From Gordonia jacobaea (GTDB taxonomy: Bacteria > Actinomycetota > Actinomycetes > Mycobacteriales > Mycobacteriaceae): a stretch of 64,000 nt of DNA. Both the position numbers and the translations under genes were made by a program. Position 1 is the stretch's first letter; each line of letters opens with the position of its first letter. Below the pieces are notes generated by a model. It did not search any database and had not been told where the DNA came from. It saw only the letters and a list, made by a program, of their open reading frames with translations. Below, piece after piece: positions 44,709-53,145 of this stretch. The stretch is from contig NZ_LDTZ01000014.1 of NCBI RefSeq assembly GCF_001186365.1, forward strand, positions 62,001 to 126,000, given 5' to 3'.

Positions 44709-45920
44709 GTGACCACACAGCAGCGGGTGTCGAACACCGAGCCGATCGTCGCGGGCATCGTCACCGCGCTCGTCGGTTTCACCTCGTCCTTTGTGGTCGT
44801 CGTCTCCGGGCTCCGCGCTGTCGGCGCGTCGTCGACGCAAGCCGCCTCGGGTCTGTTGGCGCTGACGGTGACGTTCGCGCTCGGCATCATCGTGCTGTGT
44901 CTGCGCTATCGGATGCCGATCACTCTGGCATGGTCGACGCCGGGCGCAGCCCTCCTCGCGGCGATGGGCGCGAGCTACCACGCGGGCTGGCCGGCCGCAG
45001 TCGGAGCATTTCTCGTCGTCGGAGTTCTCGTCCTCGCAACGGGATTGATCCCGGCGCTAGGCGATCTCATAGCGAGAATTCCGACGCCCATCGCGCAGGC
45101 GATGCTCGCGGGCGTGCTGCTGACGCTGTGCCTGGCGCCGATCAAATCGCTTGCGGTGCAACCGTTGCTGACCATTCCGATTCTCGTCGTGTGGTTGTGT
45201 GCCACTCGCTGGTTGTCGCGCTGGGCGTTGCCGCTCGCTCTGATCACCGCGCTCATCGTGATCGGAATCTATCTCGCGGTGCACGGTGTCGACTCCGCGG
45301 CGCACACCGAATGGTGGCCGCAGATCACCTGGACCACACCGGATTTCGACGTCTCGGCGATCGTCGGGATCGCGATCCCGCTCTACGTGGTCACGATGGC
45401 ATCGCAGAACGTGCCGGGCGTTGCGGTGTTGAAGTCGTTCGGCTACCAGACCCCGTGGCGGGCTTCGATGTTCGTCACGGGTACCGGAACGGTCATCGGC
45501 GCGCCGTTCGGTGGCCACGCGATCAATCTGGCGGCGTTGTCGGCAGCGCTCGCCGCGGGTGACGAAGCCGGACCGGATCGTTCTCGACGCTGGATCGCCG
45601 GGATCTCGGCGGGCGTGTCGTACCTGATCCTCGCCGCACTGTCGGGAGTGTTGGTCACGATCACGGCGATCGCGCCGCACGGTCTGCTCGAAACTGTTGC
45701 GGGACTGGCGCTACTCGGCACCTTCGCCTCGGCGCTCGTCGGTGCGCTGGCGCAGGAGGAGTATCGGATTCCCGCCGCACTCACGTTTGTGACCGCGGCC
45801 GCGGGAATCTCGTTCTGGGGCATCGGTGGAGCGTTCTGGGCGCTCGTCGTCGGACTCGTGGCGCACACGGTGCTTCGACGCCGCGACGAGTCGGGCGCCG
45901 GATCGGCCACGCGGGACTGA
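44709..45920 (+). CDS. Benzoate/H+ symporter BenE family transporter
   Basis: The 403-residue membrane protein has about 12 helices. GIVTALVGFTSSFVVVVSGLRAVGAS, PITLAWSTPGAALLAAMG and TIGAPFGGHAINLAAL-like GTVIGAPFGGHAINLAALSAAL are the BenE/YdcO signatures. It should import benzoate or a similar aromatic acid, but no benzoate catabolic genes are nearby. GTG 44709 sits 7 bases after a -10-like TATGCT. Confidence 0.9.
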   Translation: MTTQQRVSNTEPIVAGIVTALVGFTSSFVVVVSGLRAVGASSTQAASGLLALTVTFALGIIVLCLRYRMPITLAWSTPGAALLAAMGASYHAGWPAAVGAFLVVGVLVLATGLIPALGDLIARIPTPIAQAMLAGVLLTLCLAPIKSLAVQPLLTIPILVVWLCATRWLSRWALPLALITALIVIGIYLAVHGVDSAAHTEWWPQITWTTPDFDVSAIVGIAIPLYVVTMASQNVPGVAVLKSFGYQTPWRASMFVTGTGTVIGAPFGGHAINLAALSAALAAGDEAGPDRSRRWIAGISAGVSYLILAALSGVLVTITAIAPHGLLETVAGLALLGTFASALVGALAQEEYRIPAALTFVTAAAGISFWGIGGAFWALVVGLVAHTVLRRRDESGAGSATRD

Positions 45921-45956
45921 ACCTCGCGCGACCTAACTGACGTAGAACCAACGCGC

Positions 45957-46814
45957 TCAGACGGATTCGGCGAGCCGCTTCTTCTGGGCCTCGATGTCGA
46001 AGTCGGCCTTCGGCCATTCGAGGTCGAGTCCTTGCAGTGCGGAGATCAGCAGTTCGCAGATCGCGAGGCGTGAGAACCACTTCTTGTTCGCAGGAATCAC
46101 GTACCAGGGTGCGGCGTCGGAGTCGCAGCGATCGAAGATCGCCTGGTATGCCGCGAGGTAGTCGTCCCAGAACGGACGTTCATCGATGTCGGCCGGATTG
46201 AACTTCCAGTATTTGTCCGGCCGTTCGAGGCGCTCTGCGAGACGCGTGCGCTGCTCCTCCTTGGAAACGACGAGCGCACACTTCACGATGGTCGTTCCGG
46301 TCGCGACGAGGTCGTCCTCGAACTCGTTGATCGTCGCGTAGCGCCCTTCCCATTCCGATTGCGGCACAAGGTTGTGCACTCGCACGGGCAGCACGTCCTC
46401 GTAGTGGGAGCGATCGAAGATGCCGATGCGTCCCGCGGGCGGCACGGCCTTGCGGATGCGCCACAGGAAGTCGTGCTCGAGCTCTTCGGGCGTCGGCTTG
46501 CCGAAACCCTTGATGGACAAGCCCTGTGGGTCGACGAGGCCGCCGACGTGTCGCACGATTCCGCCCTTGCCCGCGGTGTCCATTCCCTGCAGCACGAGCA
46601 GGACCGATCGGTGATCGCCCGACCGGCCGTTGGCGAACAGCAACTCCTGGAGGTCGGCGAGCACCTCCCCACGCTCGGTGAGCAACTCCGCACCGAGGTC
46701 ACGGTCGCCGTCGAAGCCGGGGGTCGACTCGGGATCGAAGTCGGCGATCGGCCCGAGCGTCGATGCCCGCAGCGACTCGGTCGCGGGCGTCGTCCATCCA
46801 GCCTTCTTAGCCAT
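45957..46814 (-). CDS. PPK2 family polyphosphate:nucleotide phosphotransferase (second copy)
   Basis: The 285-residue protein has Walker A VLQGMDTAGKGGIVRHVGG, the block FGKPTPEELEHDFLWRIRKAVP, Walker B RIGIFDRSHYEDVLPVRV and the lid with RLERPDKYWKFNPADIDER. The DRSHYEDVL form places it in a PPK2 class different from that of the 13085-14032 gene (DRSWYNRAGVE), more like the class III/phosphotransferase branch that uses AMP or ADP. Its start overlaps the 3' end of the upstream TetR gene by 8 bases. Confidence 0.92.
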   Translation of the reverse strand: MAKKAGWTTPATESLRASTLGPIADFDPESTPGFDGDRDLGAELLTERGEVLADLQELLFANGRSGDHRSVLLVLQGMDTAGKGGIVRHVGGLVDPQGLSIKGFGKPTPEELEHDFLWRIRKAVPPAGRIGIFDRSHYEDVLPVRVHNLVPQSEWEGRYATINEFEDDLVATGTTIVKCALVVSKEEQRTRLAERLERPDKYWKFNPADIDERPFWDDYLAAYQAIFDRCDSDAAPWYVIPANKKWFSRLAICELLISALQGLDLEWPKADFDIEAQKKRLAESV

Positions 46815-47607
46815 CGAAGCTGACCTCCTCAGGTCTCGTCGGTTGTGTCAGCACAGGAGGGTCGGCGATGAACGCTTCGCGTGATCCGTTGACGCGTGCG
46901 ATCCCGGTGACCGAACTCCAGACCATCATCGTCAGGTAGTCGATCAGATCGTCGACGGGAAGCTCGCGGTCGGTCATCCACCAGTCGACGGCGCGCTGCA
47001 TGCCGCCCACCAGAACGTGCGACCAGACCATGGCGCCCGACGTGTCCGCGGCGCGCTCCTCCATCCGGGCGACGATGGTCGCGGTCAGCAACTGCGCGAC
47101 CAGACGTTCCGATTCGACGGTCCCGACAGACGACGTCGGAGAGTTCGTCAGGGCGAAGCGGTAGAGGCCGGGATCGTCGGCGACGGCTCGCACGTAGACG
47201 CCGATGACGGTTCTGGTCAGGGTGTACTCGTCGGCGTCGTCGGAGATAGCCTCCGCCAATCGAGGGAGGAGCGTTGTCTCGAAGAAGCGCACCGTGACCG
47301 CTGTGCCGAGGTCGTTCTTGTCGCTGAAGTACCGGTAGAGCACGGTCTTGGAGACGCCGATGTGCGTGGCGATCTCGTCCATGCCGGCGTCGGCCCCGAG
47401 TGCCCGCACGGCCTCGATCGTGCCGTCGGTCAACTCGCTGCGACGTTCCTGTTTGTGCTTTTCCCAGCGCTGTCTGCGACCGTCCGGCTTGACCGCGTCG
47501 TCGGTGACCGCACCCAACAGGGCCTGTTCGACCCCGCGTGTCACATGTGCGGCAGCCGAAAGCGCAGTACGTGCCGCGGCCGCAGGGCTTGGCCGGTTGG
47601 GTATCAC
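46807..47607 (-). CDS. TetR family regulator (Rv0472c-like)
   Basis: The 266-residue protein carries an N-terminal extension of about 60 residues before the helix-turn-helix (ALGADAGMDEIATHIGVSKTVLYRYFSDKNDLGTAV). Long N-terminal parts and this DNA-binding helix match the mycobacterial Rv0472c family. Its neighbour DUF445 is divergent (40 bases between starts), as Rv0472c and Rv0473 are in M. tuberculosis. It overlaps and probably co-expresses the PPK2 gene. Confidence 0.88.
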   Translation of the reverse strand: MIPNRPSPAAAARTALSAAAHVTRGVEQALLGAVTDDAVKPDGRRQRWEKHKQERRSELTDGTIEAVRALGADAGMDEIATHIGVSKTVLYRYFSDKNDLGTAVTVRFFETTLLPRLAEAISDDADEYTLTRTVIGVYVRAVADDPGLYRFALTNSPTSSVGTVESERLVAQLLTATIVARMEERAADTSGAMVWSHVLVGGMQRAVDWWMTDRELPVDDLIDYLTMMVWSSVTGIARVNGSREAFIADPPVLTQPTRPEEVSFDG

Positions 47608-47647
47608 TCGGCCAGCCTAATCCCCGGGAGAGGGTAGAACTTATTGA

Positions 47648-48997
47648 GTGTCGACAGTGATTCCGGACGTATCCGGCCAACCGGGGCAGACGCCCGCGCG
47701 GGCGAAGGGGTCGTCGCCGGGATTCGGTGCCGCCGACGGACCGGGTGATCAGCGCCGCCGACGTGACCTCCGCAAGATGAAAGTGGTCTCGACCGGCTTC
47801 CTCGTGGTGGCCGCGATCGTCTACCTCTGCATGCGCTACCTCGAGCATCGCGACGGCGCCGACGTGGCGGCATGGGTGGGTTACGTGCGAGCGGCGTCGG
47901 AAGCGGGCATGGTCGGCGGACTCGCCGACTGGTTCGCGGTGACCGCTCTGTTCAAGCATCCGCTGGGCATTCCGGTACCGCACACGGCTCTGATCAGGAA
48001 GAAGAAGGACGAGATCGGAGACCAGCTCGGCGAGTTCATCGAAGAGAACTTCATGACGCCCGCCGTCGTCGTCGAACGTGCGGAACAGCTCGACATGCCG
48101 CGCAGAGTCTCGACGTGGCTCGCCGATCCCGCGAACCGTCCGCGGATCTCCGACGAGGCAGCACGCGCGATCAAACTGGCCTCGGAGATGCTCGGCGACG
48201 AGGACATAGAGCAGTTCATCCAGGCCGTGCTGAAATGGGCGGCAGAGCCGGAATGGGCGCCCCCGATCGGCCGAATTCTGGAACAACTCGTCGACGAGGA
48301 CCGGCTCGATCCGGTCTTCCAGTTGCTCTGCGACCGAGCCTACGACTGGGCCGTCGGAAGCCAGGACCTCATCGAGCGTGTCGTCGACCGCGACGTCGGA
48401 CCGTCGTGGAAACCGAAGTTCGTCTCGACGCTCGTCGGCGACAAGATCTACCGAGAACTCGTCGACTTCACCTACAAGGTCAAGACCGATCCCGATCACG
48501 AGATGCGACGGTCGATGCATCAGTTCGTCGAACAGTTCTCACACGACCTCCAGCACGACCCCGTGATGATCGAGCGTTTCGAGGGCATCAAGCACGACCT
48601 CGTCGGTAGTGCCGAGGTCGCCGACGCGGCGTCGACCGCATGGAACACCGGCAAGGCGGTCATCGAGCAGATGCTCGAAGACCCCAACAGCACGCTGCGT
48701 AACACCCTGACCGACGCCGTCATCCGACTCGGAACGCGCATCCGTGACGACCGCCCGCTGCAGGAGAAGATGAACGGCTGGGTGGCTCGGGTGGCTCAGC
48801 ACGTCGCCACGAACTACTCCCGCGAGATCATCTCCGTGATCACCGAGACCGTGCGGGGCTGGGATGCCGACGACACCAGCCGGAAGATCGAACTGCAGGT
48901 GGGGCGCGATCTTCAGTTCATCAGGATCAACGGCACCGTGGTCGGTTCGCTGGCCGGACTCGCGATCTACACGGTGTCGGTTCTGATCTTCGGGTGA
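47648..48997 (+). CDS. DUF445 family membrane protein
   Basis: The 449-residue protein starts at GTG 47648. A membrane helix is near residues 45-65 (KVVSTGFLVVAAIVYLCMRYLE) and another at the very C-terminus (VVGSLAGLAIYTVSVLIF). AAWVGYVRAASEAGMVGGLADWFAVTALFKHPLGIPVPHTALI is the DUF445 hallmark. The long helical middle is likely periplasmic or cytoplasmic. The function is unknown. It is the counterpart of Rv0473 by order. Confidence 0.9.
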   Translation: MSTVIPDVSGQPGQTPARAKGSSPGFGAADGPGDQRRRRDLRKMKVVSTGFLVVAAIVYLCMRYLEHRDGADVAAWVGYVRAASEAGMVGGLADWFAVTALFKHPLGIPVPHTALIRKKKDEIGDQLGEFIEENFMTPAVVVERAEQLDMPRRVSTWLADPANRPRISDEAARAIKLASEMLGDEDIEQFIQAVLKWAAEPEWAPPIGRILEQLVDEDRLDPVFQLLCDRAYDWAVGSQDLIERVVDRDVGPSWKPKFVSTLVGDKIYRELVDFTYKVKTDPDHEMRRSMHQFVEQFSHDLQHDPVMIERFEGIKHDLVGSAEVADAASTAWNTGKAVIEQMLEDPNSTLRNTLTDAVIRLGTRIRDDRPLQEKMNGWVARVAQHVATNYSREIISVITETVRGWDADDTSRKIELQVGRDLQFIRINGTVVGSLAGLAIYTVSVLIFG

Positions 48998-49003
48998 CGT
49001 GAC

Positions 49004-49021
49004 TGCTTGCACGAGCTAGCA
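49004..49021. promoter_or_regulatory. XRE operator in the promoter of the XRE gene (TGCTTGCA-CG-AGCTAGCA)
   Basis: The 18-bp site shares 16 positions with the hbhA site at 42977-42994 and differs only in the two central bases. GATACT, a possible -10, follows 8 bases later (49030-49035). The equivalent -10 in the hbhA promoter is 7 bases from its site. Autoregulation is likely. Confidence 0.75.
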
Positions 49022-49069
49022 CGCACCCCGATACTGGCATGGGGCAGCGAGTATCGGGAGTGAGAAGCA

Positions 49070-49600
49070 GTGCAGAGCAAACCAATCCCATCGGACGACG
49101 ACGCGAACACCGGGTCCGACGACGCGGGCGCGGTCGTCGAGCAGACGGTTGACGAGGCTGTCGAGGCGGCAGGGGATGAGGGTTCGAGCAACCCCGTCGA
49201 GACGGTCGCCAACGCGGCACAGGACGTGGTCGCGACGGCGGCGCAGGACATCGGTTCGTTCATCCGCTCACAGCGTGTGGCAGCGGAGGTCTCGCTGCGT
49301 CAGCTTGCCGACCGTGCGGGAGTGTCGAATCCGTATCTGAGTCAGATCGAGCGCGGGCTGCGCAAACCCTCTGCGGATGTCCTGGCCCAAATCGCCAAGG
49401 GACTGCGTGTGTCCGCCGAGGTGCTCTACGTGCGCGCGGGCATCCTCGAGGAACGCCCCGCGAGCCCCGTCCGTGATGCGCTGCTGATCGACACGTCGAT
49501 CAGTGAACGGCAGAAGCAGATGCTGCTGGAGATCTACGAGTCCTTCCAGCGCGAGAACCGCGAGAACGACGCAGACCCGACCGTCGGCAAGCACGACTAG
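49070..49600 (+). CDS. XRE family regulator (Rv0474-like)
   Basis: The 176-residue protein starts at GTG 49070. An acidic N-terminal region (residues 1-55) contains DDDANTGSDDAGAVVEQTVD. The helix-turn-helix at about residues 68-125 (SLRQLADRAGVSNPYLSQIERGLRKPSADVLAQIAKGL) is followed by a short C-terminal helix. In M. tuberculosis its counterpart Rv0474 lies directly before hbhA (Rv0475). Here hbhA is 5 kb upstream, but the two promoters share an 18-bp operator. Confidence 0.9.
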   Translation: MQSKPIPSDDDANTGSDDAGAVVEQTVDEAVEAAGDEGSSNPVETVANAAQDVVATAAQDIGSFIRSQRVAAEVSLRQLADRAGVSNPYLSQIERGLRKPSADVLAQIAKGLRVSAEVLYVRAGILEERPASPVRDALLIDTSISERQKQMLLEIYESFQRENRENDADPTVGKHD

Positions 49601-49610
49601 AGTGTGATTC

Positions 49611-49928
49611 GTGAACTTTGTGAGCTTCATGGCTGCGGGCCAAAACCTGATCCTGTGGGTGCTGACCGTCGTCGCAGGTGTTGCGGCGATCGTGTCGCTG
49701 ATCCACGCGTCGATCCAGCGCTCCGACGCCTTCCCTGCCGTCGATCGGCAGAAGAAGGTCATCTGGGTGGCGATCCTTGCCGCGGCAACGGTGTTCATCT
49801 GGTTCTTTCAGGCGCCGTCGCTGTTCTATCTGATCGGCGTCGTGGCCGTCCTGGTGTACATCGTCGATGTGCGGCCCCGCGTCGACTCGATTCAGGGGAA
49901 GTCCTGGTTTCGGAAGGTCGGGCGCTAG
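49611..49928 (+). CDS. DUF2516 family small membrane protein
   Basis: The 105-residue protein starts at GTG 49611, 10 bases after the XRE stop. Three membrane helices are visible (NLILWVLTVVAGVAAIVSLIHA, KVIWVAILAAATVFIWFF and LFYLIGVVAVLVYIVDVRP), with the family ending VDVRPRVDSIQGKSWF-like. It matches Rv0476 in type and position. The function is unknown. Confidence 0.88.
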   Translation: MNFVSFMAAGQNLILWVLTVVAGVAAIVSLIHASIQRSDAFPAVDRQKKVIWVAILAAATVFIWFFQAPSLFYLIGVVAVLVYIVDVRPRVDSIQGKSWFRKVGR

Positions 49929-50022
49929 TGACGTTGGGGGCCCGGACTGCCTGAATCGCTACGTGTCGATCCCCTGCAGGGAGTGGCGGGAGCCACGATG
50001 GGTGGCGAATACACTCTGATTC

Positions 50023-50856
50023 ATGGCTGAGTATCGGATCAACGAGCTCGCGGACGCGTCGGGAGTCAGTGTTCGCAACATCCGCGTGTATCAGGACCGC
50101 GGACTGCTCCCGCCTCCGACGATCCGCGGCCGCACCGGTTGGTACTCCGAAGAGCATCTGGTCCGCCTCAACCTGATCTCCCGCATGCTCGAGCGTGGTT
50201 ACACCTTCGCGACGATCAGCGAACTCCTGCATGCCGCCCACTACGGGATGAAGGTCGAACACGTGCTGCGCGGCGAGCCCAAGGGCGGGCGCTTCCGAAA
50301 CTTCAAACGCGCCGCGACCATTACGATCACCGAACTGCGCAAGACGCTCAATGCCTCGGACAAATCGATCGCGCTCGGCCAGAAACTCGGTCTGATGGTC
50401 AAGGACGGCGCCCACTACGCGATCAAGAACCCCGAGGTCCTCGAGGGTGCCGAAGTGCTGGTCAAGAGCGGCATCGACATCGATGTCCTGCTCGATCGGT
50501 TCGTCCGTGTGCAAGACGACCTCGAAGACGCGGCGCGCAGCTTCGTCTCGATCATCACCGACAAGTACTTCGACGAGAAGCTGCCAGAACTCGGTGAGGC
50601 CAACGTCAGCAAGATGGCCGAACTCATCCAAACGGTCCGACCGATGGCCCACGACATCGTCGAGACCACGTTCCGCAAAGCCCTCGACGACGAGATCTCC
50701 AAGGCCATCGGCGAGGCGTCGACCTACTTCGACGCCGCGTCAGGCGGACCCGAGGCAGACGCTGACGGGGAGCCGGCCGAGGCGTCGACCTATGAGGCAT
50801 CGCCGTCGAATCTGACAACGGGTAGTGTTACATCGGAAGATGTCATTCGCGAGTAG
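50023..50856 (+). CDS. MerR family regulator
   Basis: The 277-residue protein has an N-terminal MerR domain (YRINELADASGVSVRNIRVYQDRGLLPPPTIRGRTGWY) and a long helical effector region with a DUF-like ALGQKLGLMVKDGAHYAIKNPEVLEGA. No Cys cluster for metals is present, so it is not a metal-sensing MerR. The alpha/beta hydrolase gene begins 30 bases downstream in the same direction. The TGTTACATC-GGAA-GATGTCA stretch near 50826-50845, at its own 3' end, is a possible operator for that gene, but this is weak. Confidence 0.87.
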   Translation: MAEYRINELADASGVSVRNIRVYQDRGLLPPPTIRGRTGWYSEEHLVRLNLISRMLERGYTFATISELLHAAHYGMKVEHVLRGEPKGGRFRNFKRAATITITELRKTLNASDKSIALGQKLGLMVKDGAHYAIKNPEVLEGAEVLVKSGIDIDVLLDRFVRVQDDLEDAARSFVSIITDKYFDEKLPELGEANVSKMAELIQTVRPMAHDIVETTFRKALDDEISKAIGEASTYFDAASGGPEADADGEPAEASTYEASPSNLTTGSVTSEDVIRE

Positions 50857-50886
50857 CGAGCACCACACGGGGTGGAGTGGAGACGT

Positions 50887-51966
50887 ATGAAGACTCGGAA
50901 CTGGGCGCTCGGCGCCGCAGCGCTCGGACTCGGCGGAGTGGCCGTCGGTGCAGGCACCAACCTCGCTGGAATCGCGCGCGGCGTGATGACGTCGGCTCCG
51001 GCCCTCGACGATGGACCCGACGACCTGCTGGCCGACCCGACGGCACCTCGAGTGCAGCGCAGCGTGGCGAGCATCGACGGAACCAGGCTGAACGTCGAGT
51101 TGTACGGGCCCGATCCGGGTGCGGCCGACACCGGCGACGTGATCGTCGCGGTACACGGGTGGACCTGCAACACCCACTACTGGAATCCGCAGATCAACCA
51201 CTTCGCGGGTAAGCGGACCGTCGTCGCGTACGACCAGCGCGGGCACGGGCTCAGCGAACTCGGACGCCGCAGGCCAACCGTCGACACCCTTGGTCACGAC
51301 CTCGACGCCGTGCTCGGTGCGGTTGTCCCGCCCGGCCGCAAGGCGATCCTCATCGGCCACAGCATGGGTGGCATGACCATCATGTCGTGGGCCAAGCAGC
51401 ACCCGGAGAAGGTGTCGACGACGGTGTCGGCGGTGGTGCTCGCGTCAACGGCGGCGCGCGGCGTCGTGCAGAACCATCTGCTCATCCCCGAGGGGCTGCC
51501 GCGTTACAGCAGGCCGTTCGTGCCCGCGGTCAGTCGGCTCGTCACCAGTGCGTCGACGCCATTGCCGCACGGCCAGTTCACTTCTCGCGTTTCCCAGTAC
51601 GTGACGCTCGGCTCGGCGGCGCGCGCATCGCATGTGGAGTTCGTCGACACGATGATCATGGCGTGTCCGCCTCGCGCGCGTGGGCGCTGGGGTGCGGCGA
51701 TGGGCCGCCTCGACGTCGAGGCCGGACTCGAGGCCCTGAGTGTTCCGACGACCGTGATCGTGGGCACCGACGACCGACTCACCCCTCGCCGACACGCCGA
51801 TGAGATGGCAGGCATCTTGCGCCGCAACGGTTCTCTGCGCGACCAGGTCATCTTCGACGGCGTCGGTCACATGTCGACGATCGAGGCGGCCCAGCGCGTC
51901 AACGAGCTGCTCGACGACGTCGTCGATGAGGTGTCGCGCACGCAGGTGCAGGCCGCTCACCTCTGA
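50887..51966 (+). CDS. Alpha/beta hydrolase with N-terminal membrane anchor
   Basis: The protein has 359 residues from ATG 50887. An N-terminal hydrophobic segment (WALGAAALGLGGVAVGAGTNLAGIARG) may anchor it. The hydrolase core has VIVAVHGWTCNTHYWNPQ (oxyanion), AYDQRGHGLSELGRR and the elbow LIGHSMGGMTIMSWAKQHP (Ser at about residue 163). Asp is in VGTDDRLTPRRHADEM and His in FDGVGHMSTIEAA. The substrate is unknown. It follows the MerR gene and converges on murB. Confidence 0.87.
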   Translation: MKTRNWALGAAALGLGGVAVGAGTNLAGIARGVMTSAPALDDGPDDLLADPTAPRVQRSVASIDGTRLNVELYGPDPGAADTGDVIVAVHGWTCNTHYWNPQINHFAGKRTVVAYDQRGHGLSELGRRRPTVDTLGHDLDAVLGAVVPPGRKAILIGHSMGGMTIMSWAKQHPEKVSTTVSAVVLASTAARGVVQNHLLIPEGLPRYSRPFVPAVSRLVTSASTPLPHGQFTSRVSQYVTLGSAARASHVEFVDTMIMACPPRARGRWGAAMGRLDVEAGLEALSVPTTVIVGTDDRLTPRRHADEMAGILRRNGSLRDQVIFDGVGHMSTIEAAQRVNELLDDVVDEVSRTQVQAAHL

Positions 51967-51977
51967 GGTGTGTTGAT

Positions 51978-52021
51978 CGAGCCGTCCTGGTCAGAGTGAG
52001 CAGTTCACCAGGACCGGCTCG
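51978..52021. terminator. Hairpin between convergent hydrolase and murB genes, right arm inside murB
   Basis: CGAGCCGTCCTGGT (51978-51991) pairs with ACCAGGACCGGCTCG (52007-52021) with one bulged base. The right arm is murB coding sequence for its last conserved residues (EPVLV), so the left arm is an inverted near-copy of the murB 3' end. Confidence 0.6.
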
Positions 52022-53145
52022 GGGTGCAGCGTGACGCCGAAAGCCTCGCGCACTCCGTTGCGTACGTCGCGCGCGAGGTCGAGGAGTTCGTCGGCGGTCG
52101 CGCCGCCCCGATTGGTCACTGCCAGTGTGTGTTTGGTCGACAGGCGCGCGGGGGAGGCCGGTCCCGGGTAGCCCTTGGCGTAACCCGCGCGTTCGATCAG
52201 CCAGCCCGCCGAGAGTTTGACCCCATCGGTGACGGGGAACGAGGGCATCGAGATGTCTGCGCCGACGCGGTCGCGGATGCGCGCGATGACGGCCGGCGCG
52301 TCGTCGGATCCGATGATCGGGTTGGTGAAAAACGAACCGGCACTCCAGGTGTCGTGATCGTCGGCGTCGAGCACCATGCCCTTGCTGCGGCGCAGTCCGA
52401 GGACCGTGTCGCGGACGAGTGAGGCGTCGACTCGTGAATCCCGCGCGACGTCGAGTCGGTCGGCGAGGTCGCGGTAGCGCAGCGGTGCGCTGAGCCGATC
52501 GTCGTTGAGCCAGAACGAGACAGCGACGACGACGAAATCGTCGCGGTACTTCAGGTTGCTCGTCCGATAGCCCAGTCCGAGTTCGCCAGGCGACACCCAG
52601 CGCAGGGTTCGAGCTCGCCTGTCGAGCACCTGCACGCTTCGCAAGATGTCGGCGACCTCGACCCCGTACGCGCCGACGTTCTGTACCGGTGTGGCGCCCG
52701 CAGCGCCCGGGATTCCCGAAAGGCATTCCAGCCCACCGAATCCCGCGTCGATCGTTGCTTCGACGAGAGCGTCCCACGCCACCCCGGCGTCGGCGGTCAC
52801 GTGCGCGCGGCCCGATTCGCGTCCGGTACCGAAATCGACGTGTCCGCTCTCGATCACGACGGCGGTGCCCTCGAATCCGTCGTCGGAGATCAACAGATTC
52901 GATCCGCCGCCGATGATGAGGACCCGTTCGGACTCGGCGTCGAGCGCGGTGATCTCCTCGACGACGCTGCGAGTATCCGGGCAGTGCACGATCGCGTGCG
53001 CCGGGCCGCCGACCCGCAACGTGGTCAGATCGGCGAGCGGCGCGGACTGCAGGGCGGAGGGGTTGTCGATCACGGTGTAACGGTAACCGAGCGGGCGCTG
53101 TCGGGGCCGATGGTGCACGGCGGCTCGGGTAGTCTCCTCAGTCAT
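51991..53145 (-). CDS. murB: UDP-N-acetylenolpyruvoylglucosamine reductase (MurB)
   Basis: The protein has 384 residues from ATG 53145, and GTG 53073 is an alternative start nearer the usual length. Family blocks are LADLTTLRVGGPAHAIVHC, VLIIGGGSNLLISDDGF, GLECLSGIPGAAGATPVQNVGAYG, the Tyr-Arg in GYRTSNLKYR, the catalytic Ser in TWSAGSFFTNPII and the Glu in TLHPEPVLVNC. It reduces the enolpyruvyl group with NADPH and FAD to make UDP-MurNAc for peptidoglycan. It is divergent from DUF2505 and near an L,D-transpeptidase, as Rv0482 is in M. tuberculosis. Confidence 0.96.
   Translation of the reverse strand: MTEETTRAAVHHRPRQRPLGYRYTVIDNPSALQSAPLADLTTLRVGGPAHAIVHCPDTRSVVEEITALDAESERVLIIGGGSNLLISDDGFEGTAVVIESGHVDFGTGRESGRAHVTADAGVAWDALVEATIDAGFGGLECLSGIPGAAGATPVQNVGAYGVEVADILRSVQVLDRRARTLRWVSPGELGLGYRTSNLKYRDDFVVVAVSFWLNDDRLSAPLRYRDLADRLDVARDSRVDASLVRDTVLGLRRSKGMVLDADDHDTWSAGSFFTNPIIGSDDAPAVIARIRDRVGADISMPSFPVTDGVKLSAGWLIERAGYAKGYPGPASPARLSTKHTLAVTNRGGATADELLDLARDVRNGVREAFGVTLHPEPVLVNCSL

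Noticed and set aside
46829..48520. Long minus-strand open frame of 563 codons
   Set aside because: It overlaps both the TetR gene in another frame and DUF445 on the opposite strand, and has no coherent domain.
50826..50845. TGTTACATC-GGAA-GATGTCA as a MerR operator
   Set aside because: It is inside the MerR coding end and does not show the 19-bp -35/-10 spacing typical of MerR-activated promoters. It is mentioned only as a weak possibility in the MerR entry.
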